Below, piece after piece: positions 1-5,725 of a DNA stretch of 6,123 bases. Every line of letters begins with the position of its first letter. Position 1 is the first letter of the stretch. The notes below the pieces were generated by a model. The model was not told where the DNA came from. It was given only the letters and a program-made list of their open reading frames with translations, and did not search any database. This stretch comes from JBHEPS01 sp046261635 (lineage in GTDB: Bacteria; Acidobacteriota; Thermoanaerobaculia; Gp7-AA8). The stretch lies in assembly GCA_046261635.1 (NCBI GenBank), contig JBHEOL010000060.1, forward strand, positions 1 through 6,123, in the 5' to 3' direction. A program made the translations under genes and the position numbers.

Positions 1-272
1 TCCTCGGCTCCCTCGGTCGTGATGATGATGATCGGGATCGACTTCGTCTGCGCGTTCTGGCGAACCAGAGACACGAGCTTCAGCCCGTCCATGACCGGCA
101 TGTTGATGTCGGTGAGGATCAGGTCGATCGACTCGCCCGAGAGCTTCTTGAGCGCGTCGACACCGTCCACGGCCTCGATGATCCTCGCGTTCCTGAATCG
201 CTTCAGGGAAAACGAGATCAGCTGCCGCATGGTCGGCGAATCTTCAACCACCAGAAAAGTCGCGTTGTCCAC
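1..272 (-). CDS. CheY-like response regulator receiver domain, 3' end cut by window edge
   Basis: This is a phosphoacceptor receiver protein expected to be phosphorylated by a histidine kinase such as CheA. About 90 residues are visible. The acidic pair E10-D11 sits in LVVEDSPTMRQ, the phosphoacceptor is D55 in LILTDINMPVMDG, and the conserved Thr is T85 after the hydrophobic beta-4 strand (IPIIIITTEGAEE). The conserved Lys of beta-5 would lie past the left edge, so I cannot tell a single-domain CheY from a longer regulator. The start is GTG at 272-270. An in-frame TGA at 284-282 blocks any earlier start, and a GAGAGGG sequence lies 12 bases upstream. The gene follows the GAF-domain gene by 17 bases and is probably co-transcribed with it. 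The receiver call is firm; the partner kinase is not visible. Confidence 0.93.
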   Translation of the reverse strand, partial: MDNATFLVVEDSPTMRQLISFSLKRFRNARIIEAVDGVDALKKLSGESIDLILTDINMPVMDGLKLVSLVRQNAQTKSIPIIIITTEGAE

Positions 273-284
273 TCGTCTTTTTCA

Positions 285-291
285 CCCTCTC
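285..291 (-). promoter_or_regulatory. Shine-Dalgarno-like site for the receiver gene
   Basis: GAGAGGG on the minus strand lies 12 bases before the GTG start at 272. It overlaps the TGA stop of the upstream GAF-domain gene (292-290), so the two genes are probably translationally close. The spacing is on the long side. An in-frame stop lies just upstream, so GTG 272 remains the best start. Confidence 0.5.
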
Positions 292-1111
292 AGGACGTGG
301 TCAGCAGGTCGAGGAAGCTCTGGATGGTGTTCAGCTTCCTCTCGGACTGCGAATAAAGCTTGGATGAGAAAATTGCCGTCGCAGCCTGCGCCGCAAGTAG
401 AGAGAAGAGCTCGTAATCCACCGCCGTGAATGCGTGCTTCTGCTGAAGGAGGCTGTAGATCACGATGACACCGATGACGTGGTCCTTGATTTTGAGCGGG
501 ACGATGGCGATCGGCGCGTCGAGGCTCTTGCCGAGCTCATCCATCTCGTCGCCGGCGAACCATGGCTCCCCCGTCCGGGCGACCTCACCGATCTTCCCCT
601 CACTGCTCTCAACGCTCAGCTCGGAGAGGCCCTTGAGATCGTGCCCCCCCTCGGAGGCGATGACTTTCAGCTCGTTCGTCTTCTCGTCGGCCAGCAGGAT
701 CCCGAACACCGATGATCCGACCAGGTTGATCACGATCTCCTGGACGATCTGGATGACTTCACGGAAATCGAGCGTCGAGTGGAGCTGGTAGCTCGCGACG
801 TAGAGGTTGGCGAGGTTGTTGTTCTGCTCTTCGACCTCGAGGTAGCGGTAGGCGAAGTCCTTGTTCTCGGCCTCGACCGACTCGTAGCGGTCCCGGATCT
901 GCCGGTTCTCCTCGACCAGCTGGTCGATCTGAACCCGGAGCTTCTCGAGCTCCTCCTGCAGGGCCGGCGACAAGGATGAGGTCGCCGATTCGATGGAGGC
1001 GAGCCGGTAGCGCAGCCGCTGATTCTCCCGAAGGAGCTCCTCGGTGAACTCTTTCCCCTTGTTGAACAGCTCGAGGAACTTCTCGGCGCGGCGGCTGACG
1101 TCTTCGCTCAT
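290..1111 (-). CDS. Coiled-coil and GAF-domain signalling protein
   Basis: This is a soluble sensory or adaptor protein of 273 residues with no signal peptide or membrane segment. Residues about 10-110 are rich in Glu, Arg, Leu and Gln with heptad character (EELEKLRVQIDQLVEENRQ), indicating a coiled coil. Residues about 114-252 look like a GAF domain: LDFREVIQIVQEIVINLVG, then FGILLADE, IGEVARTGEP, APIAIVPLKIKDHVIGVIVIY and a closing helix (YELFSLLAAQAATAIFSSKLY). There is no kinase, cyclase or DNA-binding domain, so any output is probably by protein contact. The phrase NNNLANLYVASYQLHSTLDF resembles a GAF family I recall from deltaproteobacteria and relatives. Start: ATG 1111 begins the regular helix (MSEDVSRRAEKF). 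An in-frame ATG at 1147 would add 12 atypical residues (LHCRREIDRPF). Neither has a good ribosome-binding site. The gene sits just before a receiver gene. Ligand and partner are unknown. Confidence 0.88.
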   Translation of the reverse strand: MSEDVSRRAEKFLELFNKGKEFTEELLRENQRLRYRLASIESATSSLSPALQEELEKLRVQIDQLVEENRQIRDRYESVEAENKDFAYRYLEVEEQNNNLANLYVASYQLHSTLDFREVIQIVQEIVINLVGSSVFGILLADEKTNELKVIASEGGHDLKGLSELSVESSEGKIGEVARTGEPWFAGDEMDELGKSLDAPIAIVPLKIKDHVIGVIVIYSLLQQKHAFTAVDYELFSLLAAQAATAIFSSKLYSQSERKLNTIQSFLDLLTTS

Positions 1112-1162
1112 GAATGGACGGTCGATTTCCCTGCGGCAATGTAGCATAGCTCTACGGCAAAG

Positions 1163-1240
1163 TCAGAAGGCAGAAGGCAGAAGTAAGGGCAAGGCAGAAG
1201 GCAGAAGGCAGAAGGCAGAAGTAAGGCAAAGGCAAGGTCA
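1163..1240. repeat. Left arm of inverted heptamer array (GGCAGAA)n
   Basis: Six exact copies of GGCAGAA lie at 1169-1182 (two) and 1193-1220 (four), preceded by a partial copy at 1163-1168. They are interrupted by GTAAGGGCAA at 1183-1192 and followed by GTAAGGCAAAGGCAAGG. The array is the imperfect reverse complement of the array at 1470-1560, including its inner end (AAGGCAAAGGCAA against TTGCCTTTGCCTT). It begins only about 50 bases upstream of the ATG at 1111 of the GAF-domain gene, or about 15 bases before the alternative ATG at 1147. It is not coding: reading frames through it are low-complexity Lys/Gly/Arg/Gln. Confidence 0.93.
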
Positions 1241-1262
1241 GGGGCGGAAGCCACGCCACGAC

Positions 1263-1375
1263 GTCATCCTGAGAGGCTGTGAAGCACGGCGAAGGATCTC
1301 CGGATGGCAGGATCGCGTTGGCCGGTGCGGGGGAACGGGCAGGTGGCGCGATCCCGCAATTTTGAAGATCCTTCG
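1263..1375. repeat. Core of the repeat element with nested inverted repeats
   Basis: The stretch between the two heptamer arrays contains GTCATCCTGAG at 1263-1273 and CGAAGGATCT at 1290-1299, which recurs as its exact reverse complement AGATCCTTCG at 1366-1375. Nested inside it, GGATCGCG at 1310-1317 pairs exactly with CGCGATCC at 1347-1354. The two stems are separated by 10 and 11 unpaired bases, so a long stem-loop with an internal loop is possible. GTCATCCTGAG followed by GAAGGATCT resembles a short dispersed repeat I recall in many Acidobacteriota-like genomes; I cannot verify that here. No transposase or credible ORF is present. Nothing further is recognised at 1376-1469. Confidence 0.65.
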
Positions 1376-1469
1376 GTCGCGCGCACGGTTTTCGTGTGGG
1401 GGGCCTTCCCTGCGGCGCTCCCCTCCGTCCGGGAACCTGGAACCAGCGAAATCGAGAGATGGGGAAGGT

Positions 1470-1560
1470 TTTGCCTTTGCCTTTCCTTCTGCCTTCTGCC
1501 CTCTGCCTTCTGCCTTGCCTTTCCTTCTGCCTTGCCTTTCCTTCTGCCTTCTGCCTTCCC
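1470..1560. repeat. Right arm of inverted heptamer array (TTCTGCC)n
   Basis: Six exact copies of TTCTGCC occur at 1487-1493, 1494-1500, 1508-1514, 1525-1531, 1542-1548 and 1549-1555, with one variant (CTCTGCC) at 1501-1507. A composite 17-base unit TTGCCTTTCCTTCTGCC occurs exactly three times, at 1477-1493, 1515-1531 and 1532-1548, the last two in direct tandem. The array is the imperfect inverse of the array at 1163-1240. It abuts the cheB stop codon (TAA, 1563-1561). In the minus-strand transcript the purine-rich side comes first and the pyrimidine-rich side second, so cheB mRNA could end in a long hairpin. Confidence 0.93.
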
Positions 1561-2607
1561 TTACCCCTCCCCCCACAGGTCCGCGATGGCGCTACCGATC
1601 TCGTGGAGAGGGCGGATCTGCTGCACCGCGCCGGTCCGGATCGCCTCGGCAGGCATCCCGAAGATGATCGCCGTCGAGGCGTCCTCCGCGATCGTCCGCC
1701 CCCCCCTCTGCGCGATCAACCGGATCCCCTCGGCTCCGTCGTCCCCCATCCCGGTCAGAACCACGCCGTAAAGCCGCGATCCGCAGGCCTCGGAGGCGCT
1801 CGTGAACAACCGGTTCACCGACGGCGCGTACAGGTCGAGCTCCGAACGCTTCCGCACCCGCAGCCGCAACCCGCTGCCGTCCCTCCGGATCGTGCTCTCC
1901 ATCCCGCCGGGAGCGACATGGACGATCCCCGGCTCGAGCGTCGCTCCGTCGACTCCCTCGATCACCTTCCACACGCTCAGCCGGTCGACCCTCTCGGCGA
2001 AGAGCCGCGTGAAGACCGGGGGCATGTGCTGGGCGACCACGATCGGGACCGGGAGCAGGCGGAGGTCCTGAAGCAGCACCTGAAGGGCGGGCGGGCCGCC
2101 CGTGGACGCCCCGATCACGATGCAGTCGGCCGGGCCCTTCGCCGTATCCGGCGGGGCTTCCTCGCCGGGAGCCGCCGTCGGCTCCTCGTCGCGGATCCGC
2201 TTCCGGACGTTCTCGAGGCGGACGTTCGCGCACTGCACCGCCTTGCGGACGAGCTCGGCCCGGATCTCCTCGAGCCGCGGCGAGACCCGTCCGCCCGGCT
2301 TCGGGATGAAGTCGAACGCTCCGAGCTCGAGCGCCTTGAACACGTTCCGGTCGCTCGCCCGCGAGGAGATGACGATCACCGGGGTCGGCCGCGAAGCCAT
2401 CAGCCACCGCAGGAACGAGAACCCGTCCATCGACGGCATCTCGAGGTCGAGCGTGATCAGGTCGGGCTTGTGCCGCATCACCTGCTTGATTCCGTCCTCG
2501 CCGTCGACCGCAGTCGCGATGACGCGCACCGACCCCTCCGACTCGAGCATCCGGGTCAGGGTCACGCGGTTGAACGCGGAGTCGTCGATCACGACCGCTT
2601 TGATCAT
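1561..2607 (-). CDS. cheB: Chemotaxis response regulator protein-glutamate methylesterase CheB
   Basis: CheB removes methyl groups from, and deamidates, glutamate or glutamine side chains of chemoreceptors in the cytoplasm, opposing CheR. The 348-residue length is normal for the family. Residues 1-120 are a receiver: D8-D9 in VVIDDSAFNR, phosphoacceptor D54 in LITLDLEMPSMDG, S81-S82 and K103 in FDFIPKPGG. A linker of about 40 residues, acidic and Pro/Ala-rich, follows. The esterase domain from about 160 carries S168 in IVIGASTGGPPAL, H194 in VVAQHMPPVFT and D290 in VVLTGMGDDGAEG, which form the catalytic Ser-His-Asp triad. All key residues are intact. I place the start at ATG 2607 because MIKAVVIDDSAFNR is the usual CheB beginning and GAGAG lies 4 bases upstream; a TTG at 2622 would add five residues. 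The gene lies 22 bases after cheR. Its TAA stop touches the repeat array. Confidence 0.97.
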   Translation of the reverse strand: MIKAVVIDDSAFNRVTLTRMLESEGSVRVIATAVDGEDGIKQVMRHKPDLITLDLEMPSMDGFSFLRWLMASRPTPVIVISSRASDRNVFKALELGAFDFIPKPGGRVSPRLEEIRAELVRKAVQCANVRLENVRKRIRDEEPTAAPGEEAPPDTAKGPADCIVIGASTGGPPALQVLLQDLRLLPVPIVVAQHMPPVFTRLFAERVDRLSVWKVIEGVDGATLEPGIVHVAPGGMESTIRRDGSGLRLRVRKRSELDLYAPSVNRLFTSASEACGSRLYGVVLTGMGDDGAEGIRLIAQRGGRTIAEDASTAIIFGMPAEAIRTGAVQQIRPLHEIGSAIADLWGEG

Positions 2608-2611
2608 CGGG

Positions 2612-2616
2612 CTCTC
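2612..2616 (-). promoter_or_regulatory. Ribosome binding site deciding the cheB start
   Basis: GAGAG on the minus strand is spaced 4 bases before ATG 2607. It supports this ATG over the in-frame TTG at 2622, which has no comparable site and would leave only a 7-base gap to the cheR stop. Confidence 0.5.
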
Positions 2617-2629
2617 GGGCAAGTGCGGA

Positions 2630-3481
2630 TCATTTCTGATAGACCATGTCGTGGGCGAGGTGCTTGAGCTTGAATTGGGTGGACAGCGAGATCAGCGATT
2701 CGGAATGGCCGAGGAGCAGGTAGCCTCCGTCGAGCAGCCGAGAATAGAAACTCTGGATGACGGATCGTTTGGATGCCTCGTCGAAATAAATGATCACGTT
2801 CCGGCAGAAGATCACGTCGAGTGCGCCGACCAGCGAGACGCGCGGGCCGTCGTAGAGATTGAGCCGGCCGAACTGAACGCGGTTGCGCACCTCGTCCCGG
2901 ATCCGCCACGCGTGGGCGTCTTCCTGGGTGAAGTACCTGTGCCGCAGCTCGTCGCTCGTGGCCCGGAAGGCATTCTCCCGATAAAGCCCCTTCCGCGCCT
3001 TCCCCAGCACGAGCTGGTTGATGTCCGTCGCAAAGATCTCGAAGGCCGCCTTTTCGTAGAACCCCTTCTCGGAGAGGAGCATCGCGACCGTGTAGGCCTC
3101 TTCCCCCGAGGAGCAGCCGGCGGACCAGATGCGGATCTTCCGCCCGGGCCGCTTCTCCATCAGTTCGGGGATGATCTCCTCGCTGAAGGCGGCCAGCTGC
3201 GCCGGCTCGCGGAAAAAGTAGGTCTCGTTCGTGGTCACCAGATCGAAGATCCGATCGTACTCGGCGTCCGAACGTGGGTCGTACTGGAGGTAATAAAAAT
3301 ACTTCTGGAACGAATCGAAGTTGAGCTCTCGTGCCCGGGGTGAGAGCCGTTTCTGGATCAGGTACTTCGAGCTGTCCGCGAACCACAGCCCGCTCTTCTG
3401 ATAGATCGCATCTCTCATCTGCCGGAACACGTCGTCCGGCAGATCGAGATGGTGATTCATCGAGAAGGCGAGCGAGCTCAT
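2630..3481 (-). CDS. cheR: Chemotaxis protein-glutamate O-methyltransferase CheR
   Basis: CheR transfers methyl groups from S-adenosylmethionine to glutamates of chemoreceptors, setting adaptation with CheB. The 283-residue length is typical. The N-terminal helical domain covers about 10-80, with the RLSPRAREL segment at 45-53. The signature TTNETYFFR is at 83-91. SAM-binding motif I is IWSAGCSSGEEAYT at 118-131, followed by FATDIN at 150-155, FGRLNL at 204-209, the CheR hallmark FCRNVIIYF at 225-233 and LLGHSESL at 256-263. There are no TPR or other C-terminal extensions. ATG 3481 is 6 bases after the HEAT-gene stop, with only a weak AGGG about 11 bases upstream. A second in-frame ATG (residue 8) is possible but has no better site. 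The tight spacing on both sides indicates an operon with the HEAT gene and cheB. Confidence 0.97.
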   Translation of the reverse strand: MSSLAFSMNHHLDLPDDVFRQMRDAIYQKSGLWFADSSKYLIQKRLSPRARELNFDSFQKYFYYLQYDPRSDAEYDRIFDLVTTNETYFFREPAQLAAFSEEIIPELMEKRPGRKIRIWSAGCSSGEEAYTVAMLLSEKGFYEKAAFEIFATDINQLVLGKARKGLYRENAFRATSDELRHRYFTQEDAHAWRIRDEVRNRVQFGRLNLYDGPRVSLVGALDVIFCRNVIIYFDEASKRSVIQSFYSRLLDGGYLLLGHSESLISLSTQFKLKHLAHDMVYQK

Positions 3482-3487
3482 GACGGA

Positions 3488-5725
3488 TCAGCCCTGGGAA
3501 TCGGGAGTCTCCTTCATCGCCCGGAGGATCGCGGCGATCACGATCTCCTGGCGGCTGTCCGCCGTTCGCCACACCTGCTCGAGAAGATCGCGGAACACTT
3601 CCTTGTGCCGGACGAGCAGGTCCGAGATCTCGTCCAGGATCGGCCGGCGGTCGAGTACCTGCATGAGAACGGGAAACGACTCGCGGCTCGGCATCTGATC
3701 GAGCGCGCCCACGCACGCCTGCTGGACGTAAGGATCGGGATCGTGGAGCAGGACCCGGTAAAGCAGCTCGAGCGCGCGGGGGTCCCCCCTCTGGCCGAGA
3801 GCCGAGGCAGCGGCTCCGCGAATTCGCCAGTCGGGAGCCTCGAGCGCCTGGAGAAGCCGGTTCCACACTTCCTCGCCTGGGATGCGCGCCAGCGCCAGAA
3901 GCGCGGCCTTGCGGATCTCGATGTCGGCATCCATCAGCGAACGGTTCAGCACCGGGACGATCTCGGGACGGGCCGACTTGCCGAGCGCCTCGAGGATCGC
4001 GATCTGCACCGGCGGATGCGCGCGTGCGAGATGGGCGACCAGCGCGTCGTTCGCTTCCTCCCCGCCGTACTCGCCGAGCGCCAGAGCTGCCGCGGTCTGG
4101 ATCCAGACGTCGTGGTCGCCCAGGGCGGTGATCAGAGGCTCGAGCCCCTTTTCCGGCCGCACCTTCACGAGCGCTTCGATCGCCGCCACGCGCACCAGGT
4201 TCGATTCGTCCGCCAGCGCCAGCACGAGCTGATCCGCGAATCGCGCCTCGGCGTACTTCCCCATCAGCGAGATCGCCTTCTGCCGGATTTCCTCGTCCTC
4301 GTCCTTCGAGGCCAGCAGCAGCTGGTCGGGATACCCCTCCCCCTGGATGTTCACCAGGATCGCCAGCGCGTTCAGCCTCTCGGGGACCGAGTGCGAGCCG
4401 AGCAGCTTCTTCAACTTCGCGATCGTCTCCACCTTCGCCTCGGGAAACGCGCTGACCAGCGCCGTGATCGCGATGACCGCCGCCTGCTGGCACCCGACGT
4501 CGTCGTCATCCAGGCGCGCCATCAGATAGTCGATCGGCGTCGCGTCGAGCGTCAGTCCGAGCGCCTCGATCGCCAGCCTCCGGATCATCGGACTGTCGTG
4601 ATCGAGGAATGTGATCAGCGGCGGGATCACCGCCTCGCCCGCAACCGCACGCGCGATCCGGATCAGGAGCGCCACCATCTCATCCTCGTCCGCCGTCCGC
4701 AGACGCTCGAGAACCGGCGCCGCCGCTTCCGGCCCGAAGTCGATCAGCGCCTGCGCGGCAGACTCCGCGCTCTCAGGCTGCTCGAGAAACTCGAGCAGCG
4801 GCTCGATCGCGCGCTCGTCGCCCGACCACCCGAGGAACTTCAGGATGAAATTCTTCACCTCCCGCTTCGGCGTGACGCGGAGGTGGTCGATGAGCGGCGC
4901 CACTTTCGAGGCAGGGAACGACTCGCGGAACCGCTTCTGGATCAGATGTCTCTCGGCCGCTTTCACGACCTTCGGCTTGTCCGCCTCGGCGAGATGGATC
5001 AGCGAGCGGAGCGCCGTCAGGTTCAGCTTCTCGTCGTCCCCGATCACCTTCAGAAGAAAGTTGACCGTGCCGACGTCTCCGATCCGGCCGACCGCCTCGA
5101 GCACGGGCTTCCGAAGGGCCTTTTCCTGGTAGAGCGGAAGGATCGAGGGCAAGGCCGCGCGGTCACCGATCTCCCCGAGGGCCTCGATCACGTGGAACCG
5201 GAGCCAGACATCGTCGCGTCCGAGCGTCTTGATCAGCAAGGGGACCGCCGAGGCGTTCCTGTAGCGGCCGAGCGAGCTGACGGCCGAGCTGAGGATGTTC
5301 AGGTCCTTCTCGTCGGCGACCATGCCGTTGAGCATGCGGAAGCCGTCGGGCGTCCGGACGTCGCCCAGCAGGTTGACCAGGGAGAGGCGGACGTCGGGGT
5401 CGAGCTCGCGCCGCAGCGCGTCGATCATGAACGGCACGCCCGGCTCGCCGACTCGGATCAGGGCCTCGGTCGCGGAGTTCCGCTTGCCGGCGTTCTCGGG
5501 ATCGCGAAGGGCCTCGATCAGCCCGCGGATCACGTCGTCGCTCGGGTTTCTCAGAAATCCATCGACGATCGTCTTCCGGACCCGCCAGTCCTTGTCGCCG
5601 AGGAGCTCGTACATCAGCGGCAGATCCTCGCTCTTCATGGTCAGCGAGACCTGGAGGGCTGCTTTCTGTCGGACGTCCGCGTCGGTGGAGCGGGCCTGTT
5701 CCGCAATCTGGGGTGAGATGCTCAT
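3488..5725 (-). CDS. Large HEAT-repeat protein of a chemosensory operon
   Basis: This 745-residue cytoplasmic protein is built almost entirely of HEAT-type (PBS-lyase-like) helical repeats of about 30-35 residues. Clear units carry the pattern D-x-x-V/I-R-x-x-A-x-x-A-L-G: DWRVRKTIVDGFL near 45, LEAVGRIGD mid-protein, MIRRLAIEALGLT, LVRVAAIEALVKV, VWIQTAAALALGEYGG, IEIRKAALLALARI and DWRIRGAAASALGQRGD towards the end. The last 55 or so residues (ISDLLVRHKEVFRDLL and on) are helical but less regular. There is no signal peptide, membrane segment or catalytic motif, so a protein-binding scaffold is the natural reading. The start ATG 5725 overlaps the upstream stop as ATGA, with GGGAG 4 bases before it; cheR starts 6 bases after its stop. 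A HEAT-repeat protein (Cpc7) is associated with the Myxococcus xanthus Che7 system, so a role as output or partner of a CheY is plausible here but is inference. Confidence 0.93.
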   Translation of the reverse strand: MSISPQIAEQARSTDADVRQKAALQVSLTMKSEDLPLMYELLGDKDWRVRKTIVDGFLRNPSDDVIRGLIEALRDPENAGKRNSATEALIRVGEPGVPFMIDALRRELDPDVRLSLVNLLGDVRTPDGFRMLNGMVADEKDLNILSSAVSSLGRYRNASAVPLLIKTLGRDDVWLRFHVIEALGEIGDRAALPSILPLYQEKALRKPVLEAVGRIGDVGTVNFLLKVIGDDEKLNLTALRSLIHLAEADKPKVVKAAERHLIQKRFRESFPASKVAPLIDHLRVTPKREVKNFILKFLGWSGDERAIEPLLEFLEQPESAESAAQALIDFGPEAAAPVLERLRTADEDEMVALLIRIARAVAGEAVIPPLITFLDHDSPMIRRLAIEALGLTLDATPIDYLMARLDDDDVGCQQAAVIAITALVSAFPEAKVETIAKLKKLLGSHSVPERLNALAILVNIQGEGYPDQLLLASKDEDEEIRQKAISLMGKYAEARFADQLVLALADESNLVRVAAIEALVKVRPEKGLEPLITALGDHDVWIQTAAALALGEYGGEEANDALVAHLARAHPPVQIAILEALGKSARPEIVPVLNRSLMDADIEIRKAALLALARIPGEEVWNRLLQALEAPDWRIRGAAASALGQRGDPRALELLYRVLLHDPDPYVQQACVGALDQMPSRESFPVLMQVLDRRPILDEISDLLVRHKEVFRDLLEQVWRTADSRQEIVIAAILRAMKETPDSQG

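Noticed and set aside
1143..1148. Possible -10 box (TATGCT on the minus strand) for the GAF gene
   Set aside because: No -35 match lies at suitable spacing; the sequence also overlaps the alternative ATG at 1147.
1163..1560. CRISPR array
   Set aside because: The units are 7 and 17 bases in direct or facing arrangement without unique spacers of constant length, and no cas genes are present.
1238..1576. 112-codon minus-strand frame across the intergenic element
   Set aside because: Its product is repeat-derived (Gly, Arg, Lys, Gln, Ala) and changes with heptamer copy number, so it is not credible as a gene.
2608..2622. TTG start for cheB at 2622
   Set aside because: It would add five residues before the usual CheB beginning and lacks a good ribosome-binding site, while ATG 2607 has GAGAG 4 bases upstream.
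1396..2667. 423-codon and shorter plus-strand frames through the repeat and across cheB
   Set aside because: They start in low-complexity repeat sequence and continue as antisense of cheB, with no recognisable protein family.
2604..4493. 629-codon open frame on the minus strand spanning cheR and part of the HEAT gene
   Set aside because: It is Arg/Gly/Ala-rich with no domain, and it overlaps two well-supported genes in another frame.
3449..5716. 755-codon open frame on the plus strand opposite the HEAT-repeat gene
   Set aside because: It mirrors the HEAT gene almost end to end and is full of Arg, Asp, Gln and Leu, as expected for the antisense of a high-GC gene. The minus strand encodes clear HEAT repeats with operon spacing.
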